Source: UBA7672 sp964550535
GTDB lineage: Bacteria > Pseudomonadota > Alphaproteobacteria > Caulobacterales > Hyphomonadaceae
Length of the DNA: 14,966 bases
Direction of reading: 5' to 3'
NCBI GenBank assembly: GCA_964550535.1
Contig: CAZJZQ010000082.1
Location: forward strand, 1-14,966
Notes under the pieces: generated by a model
The model's input: the letters and a program-made list of their open reading frames with translations, nothing else
Database searches by the model: none
What the model was told of the DNA's origin: nothing
Shown: positions 13,290 through 14,966 of the stretch, piece after piece
Layout: every line of letters starts with the position of its first letter
Numbering within the stretch: position 1 is the stretch's first letter
Translations under genes and position numbers: made by a program

Positions 13290-13694
13290 TCAGTATTTCC
13301 CCTTGATGGAGCGGACGCCTTCAGGGCTGCGGCCGCCGGCGGCCATCATCTTCTGATAGTCTTCCACGCTCATGCCCGTCATGGTGGAGACGGCCTGCAC
13401 GAAGGAAAGACCGTCGGTGGAGAAGATCTTGGCGAGGTAGTAGATGTTGCCGCCGAGATCGAGCATGCGGTTGTAATCCCGTGCAAGGACGGCGGCCTTC
13501 TGGTCATCCGTCATGGGCCAGTCAGCGAGGTAGGCGGCGTTGCCGGCCTTCCAGCGTTCGCGGTTCTCCGCCTTCATCAGGCTCATCGCGAACTGGTTGA
13601 GCCAGTAGCCCTGGCGGGCGCGCGAGGTGGTGTAAACGCGGGTGCCGGGAATGTCTTCGAACTCGGCGAGGTATTCATGGATGTCGCGGGCCAT
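13290..13694 (-). CDS. ligA: Protocatechuate 4,5-dioxygenase alpha subunit LigA
   Basis: 134-residue, all-helical small subunit that caps the active site of LigB in the alpha2-beta2 enzyme and helps bind the protocatechuate carboxylate. The SYK-6 protein is 139 residues. Recognisable family stretches are the N-terminal GTRVYTTSRARQGYWLN (17-33), the LNxFAMSLMK helix, and DWPMTDDQKAAVLARDYNRML (58-78), followed by LGGNIYYLAK and the GMSVEDYQKMM helix. ATG 13694 has GGAGG nine bases upstream and shares one base with the ligI stop (TGATG). The ligB ATG begins one base after its stop. Confidence 0.96.
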   Translation of the reverse strand: MARDIHEYLAEFEDIPGTRVYTTSRARQGYWLNQFAMSLMKAENRERWKAGNAAYLADWPMTDDQKAAVLARDYNRMLDLGGNIYYLAKIFSTDGLSFVQAVSTMTGMSVEDYQKMMAAGGRSPEGVRSIKGKY

Positions 13695-14605
13695 CAGCGC
13701 ACCTCCGTCTGTCGTTCTTCGGGCCAGTAGAGGCGCATGGGATTATCGACGAGGAGCTTGCGCTGAAGGTCTGGCGTTGTGGCGATCTTCGGGATGAAGT
13801 CGGCGAGTTTGCCGTCGTCTGGCGCGTGCGTGGTCATGTTGGGGTGCGGCCAGTCGGTTCCCCAGAGGACGCGATCGGGGAATTGCTCCACCACGCGGCG
13901 CGCGAAGGGAACGACATCGTCATAACCATGCGGGCCGGTTTTCGAGAGACGTTCGGGACAGGAGACTTTTGACCAGAAATTGGCGTGTTCGCGCATGAGC
14001 TTGAGGAACAGGCCGAACTCTGCGCCGTCCACCGGCTTGGCGACGTCCGGGCGGCCCATGTGATCGATGACGACCGTGCAGGGCAGCGAAGTGAAAAAGT
14101 CGTAGTGTTCGGGCAGTTCCTGCGCCTCGAAATAGATCACCACATGCCAGCCGAGCGGGACGATGCGATGGGCGATCTCCGCGAGTTCGCCCTTGTCGAG
14201 CACATCGACCAGGCGTTTGACGAAGTTGAACCGCACGCCGCGCACGCCAGCGTCGTGCAACTGTTTCAATTCGCTGTCCGATATCGAGCGCTTGACGGTG
14301 GCGACGCCGCGCGCCTTGCCGTTTGACTGGCTCAGCGCATCGACCAGCGCGCGATTGTCCGCGCCGTGGCAGGTGGCCTGCACGATCACGTTGCGGGAAA
14401 AGCCGAGGAAGTCACGCAGGGCGAACAGTTGTGCGGCGGAGGCGTCGCATGGGGTGTATTTGCGCTCGGGCGCGTAGGGAAAGACATCGCCGGGGCCGAA
14501 GACGTGGCAATGCGCGTCCACGGCGCCGGGGGGGGGGGTGAAAATTGGTTCGCGGGGATTGGGATGCCAGTCGATCCAGCCCGGCGTCTTCTCGAAGGCC
14601 GCCAT
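13694..14605 (-). CDS. ligI: 2-pyrone-4,6-dicarboxylate lactonase LigI
   Basis: 303-residue amidohydrolase-superfamily lactonase. It hydrolyses 2-pyrone-4,6-dicarboxylate to 4-oxalomesaconate / 4-carboxy-2-hydroxymuconate. LigI is unusual in the superfamily in needing no metal. The HxH motif (His32, His34 in DAHCH), His182 (IDHMGRP) and the catalytic Asp251 (WGTDWPHPN) are present. Residues matching those that bind the two carboxylates appear at Tyr50, Arg125, Arg131, Tyr158 and Arg219 (assignment by motif from memory). The ATG at 14605 is preferred to a GTG at 14608 because it makes the one-base TGATG overlap with the ligJ stop and follows AAGGGGG. An 11-base poly-C tract encodes Pro24-Pro26 just before the first active-site motif. 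Slippage there would frameshift the gene. Confidence 0.95.
   Translation of the reverse strand: MAAFEKTPGWIDWHPNPREPIFTPPPGAVDAHCHVFGPGDVFPYAPERKYTPCDASAAQLFALRDFLGFSRNVIVQATCHGADNRALVDALSQSNGKARGVATVKRSISDSELKQLHDAGVRGVRFNFVKRLVDVLDKGELAEIAHRIVPLGWHVVIYFEAQELPEHYDFFTSLPCTVVIDHMGRPDVAKPVDGAEFGLFLKLMREHANFWSKVSCPERLSKTGPHGYDDVVPFARRVVEQFPDRVLWGTDWPHPNMTTHAPDDGKLADFIPKIATTPDLQRKLLVDNPMRLYWPEERQTEVR
14528..14538. repeat. 11-base homopolymer (G on +, C on the coding strand) inside ligI
   Basis: Eleven consecutive G on the plus strand, read on the coding strand as ACC CCC CCC CCC (Thr23-Pro24-Pro25-Pro26). It is the longest homopolymer I noticed in the window, in a gene where other Pro and Gly codons are mixed. 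Runs of this length are prone to slipped-strand mispairing and to sequencing error. In this assembly the frame is intact. Confidence 0.95.
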
Positions 14606-14966
14606 CACAGCCCCCTTGCGTTCAGTTGGGCGTCAAGGCGGGGATAGACGCGGCGGGCGTTCTTCTCGAAGACTTTCAGCTTGTCTGCGTCAGAGATTTT
14701 CAGCGCGTCGATATAGCGCTTGGTGTCGTCGAAATAGTTTCCGGTTTCCGGGTCAATGCCCCGCACCGCGCCGACCATCTCCGAGCCGAACAGGATGTTC
14801 TCGACGTTGATAACCTCGAACAGAAGATCGATGCCCGGCTGGTGATAGACGCAGGTGTCGAAATACACGTTCTTCATCACGTGCTCGTTCAGGTGCGGCT
14901 TCTTCAGCATGTCGGCCAGCCCGCGATAGCGGCCCCAGTGATACGGCACGGCGCCGCCGCCATGCG
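14605..14966 (-). CDS. ligJ: 4-oxalomesaconate hydratase LigJ (C-terminal part, cut by window edge)
   Basis: About 120 C-terminal residues of an amidohydrolase-fold hydratase; the 5' part lies beyond position 14966. The visible reading frame begins at the edge with the HGGGAVPYHWGRYRGL motif, which is diagnostic of LigJ: this His is a zinc ligand (about residue 178 of the roughly 340 in SYK-6). The GSEM motif later holds the glutamate reported as catalytic/metal-linked. LigJ adds water to 4-oxalomesaconate to give 4-carboxy-4-hydroxy-2-oxoadipate, the substrate of the aldolase LigK. An in-frame GTG at 14949 must not be taken as the start, because the conserved motif continues upstream of it. 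The stop shares one base with the ligI ATG. Its position suggests the operon promoter lies to the right of the window. Confidence 0.94.
   Translation of the reverse strand, partial: HGGGAVPYHWGRYRGLADMLKKPHLNEHVMKNVYFDTCVYHQPGIDLLFEVINVENILFGSEMVGAVRGIDPETGNYFDDTKRYIDALKISDADKLKVFEKNARRVYPRLDAQLNARGL

Noticed and set aside
14605..14949. Reading LigJ as a complete 114-residue protein from a GTG at 14949
   Set aside because: The frame continues to the window edge through the conserved HGGGAV motif, so the gene is truncated by the window and not short.

Overview
The window is about 15 kb of GC-rich DNA with strong third-position GC bias. It looks like chromosomal sequence from an alphaproteobacterium of the stalked/budding, holdfast-making kind (Caulobacterales or Hyphomonadales; Hyphomonadaceae is my best guess). 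Two things point there: a complete hfaA-hfaB-hfaD holdfast-anchor operon, and a protocatechuate 4,5-cleavage (Lig) operon of the type known from sphingomonads and other alphaproteobacteria. I see no insertion sequence, phage gene, CRISPR array, tRNA or rRNA. All genes but one lie on the minus strand. No gene-free stretch reaches 300 bases.

Layout, left to right. 1-170: no gene seen; it holds a 40-base near-perfect palindrome. 171-713: a lipoprotein of unknown function. 950-3653: hfaA-hfaB-hfaD, read leftwards from a sequence at 3693-3708 that matches the sigma-54 promoter consensus. 3941-4369: the only plus-strand gene, a small two-CBS-domain protein, followed by a strong intrinsic terminator at 4452-4493. 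4637-5880: a lipid-anchored cytochrome c'-type protein and a cytochrome b561, a two-gene redox unit. 6063-7295: a PhzS-like FAD aromatic monooxygenase. 7404-9336: two lipoprotein genes, an NTF2-like/DUF8021-like protein followed by a secreted alpha/beta hydrolase.

9452-14966: a tightly packed catabolic operon transcribed leftwards: ligJ (cut by the window edge), ligI, ligA, ligB, ligC, an aldo/keto reductase and a VanA-like Rieske oxygenase. Five of its six gene junctions are one-base stop/start overlaps (TGATG or TAATG), and the sixth has a one-base gap. The biochemistry fits together. The Rieske enzyme probably O-demethylates a methoxylated aromatic acid such as vanillate to protocatechuate. 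LigAB opens the ring between C4 and C5. LigC oxidises the semialdehyde to 2-pyrone-4,6-dicarboxylate. LigI hydrolyses the pyrone and LigJ hydrates the product, on the way to pyruvate and oxaloacetate. The aldolase (LigK), a tautomerase, an importer, a regulator and an oxygenase reductase are not in view and may lie to the right of the window.

Points most worth a second look: the sigma-54 site before hfaA, an 11-base poly-C tract in the 5' coding part of ligI, the chained overlaps of the lig operon with two extra enzymes at its end, and the secreted hydrolase/lipoprotein/monooxygenase neighbourhood beside it.
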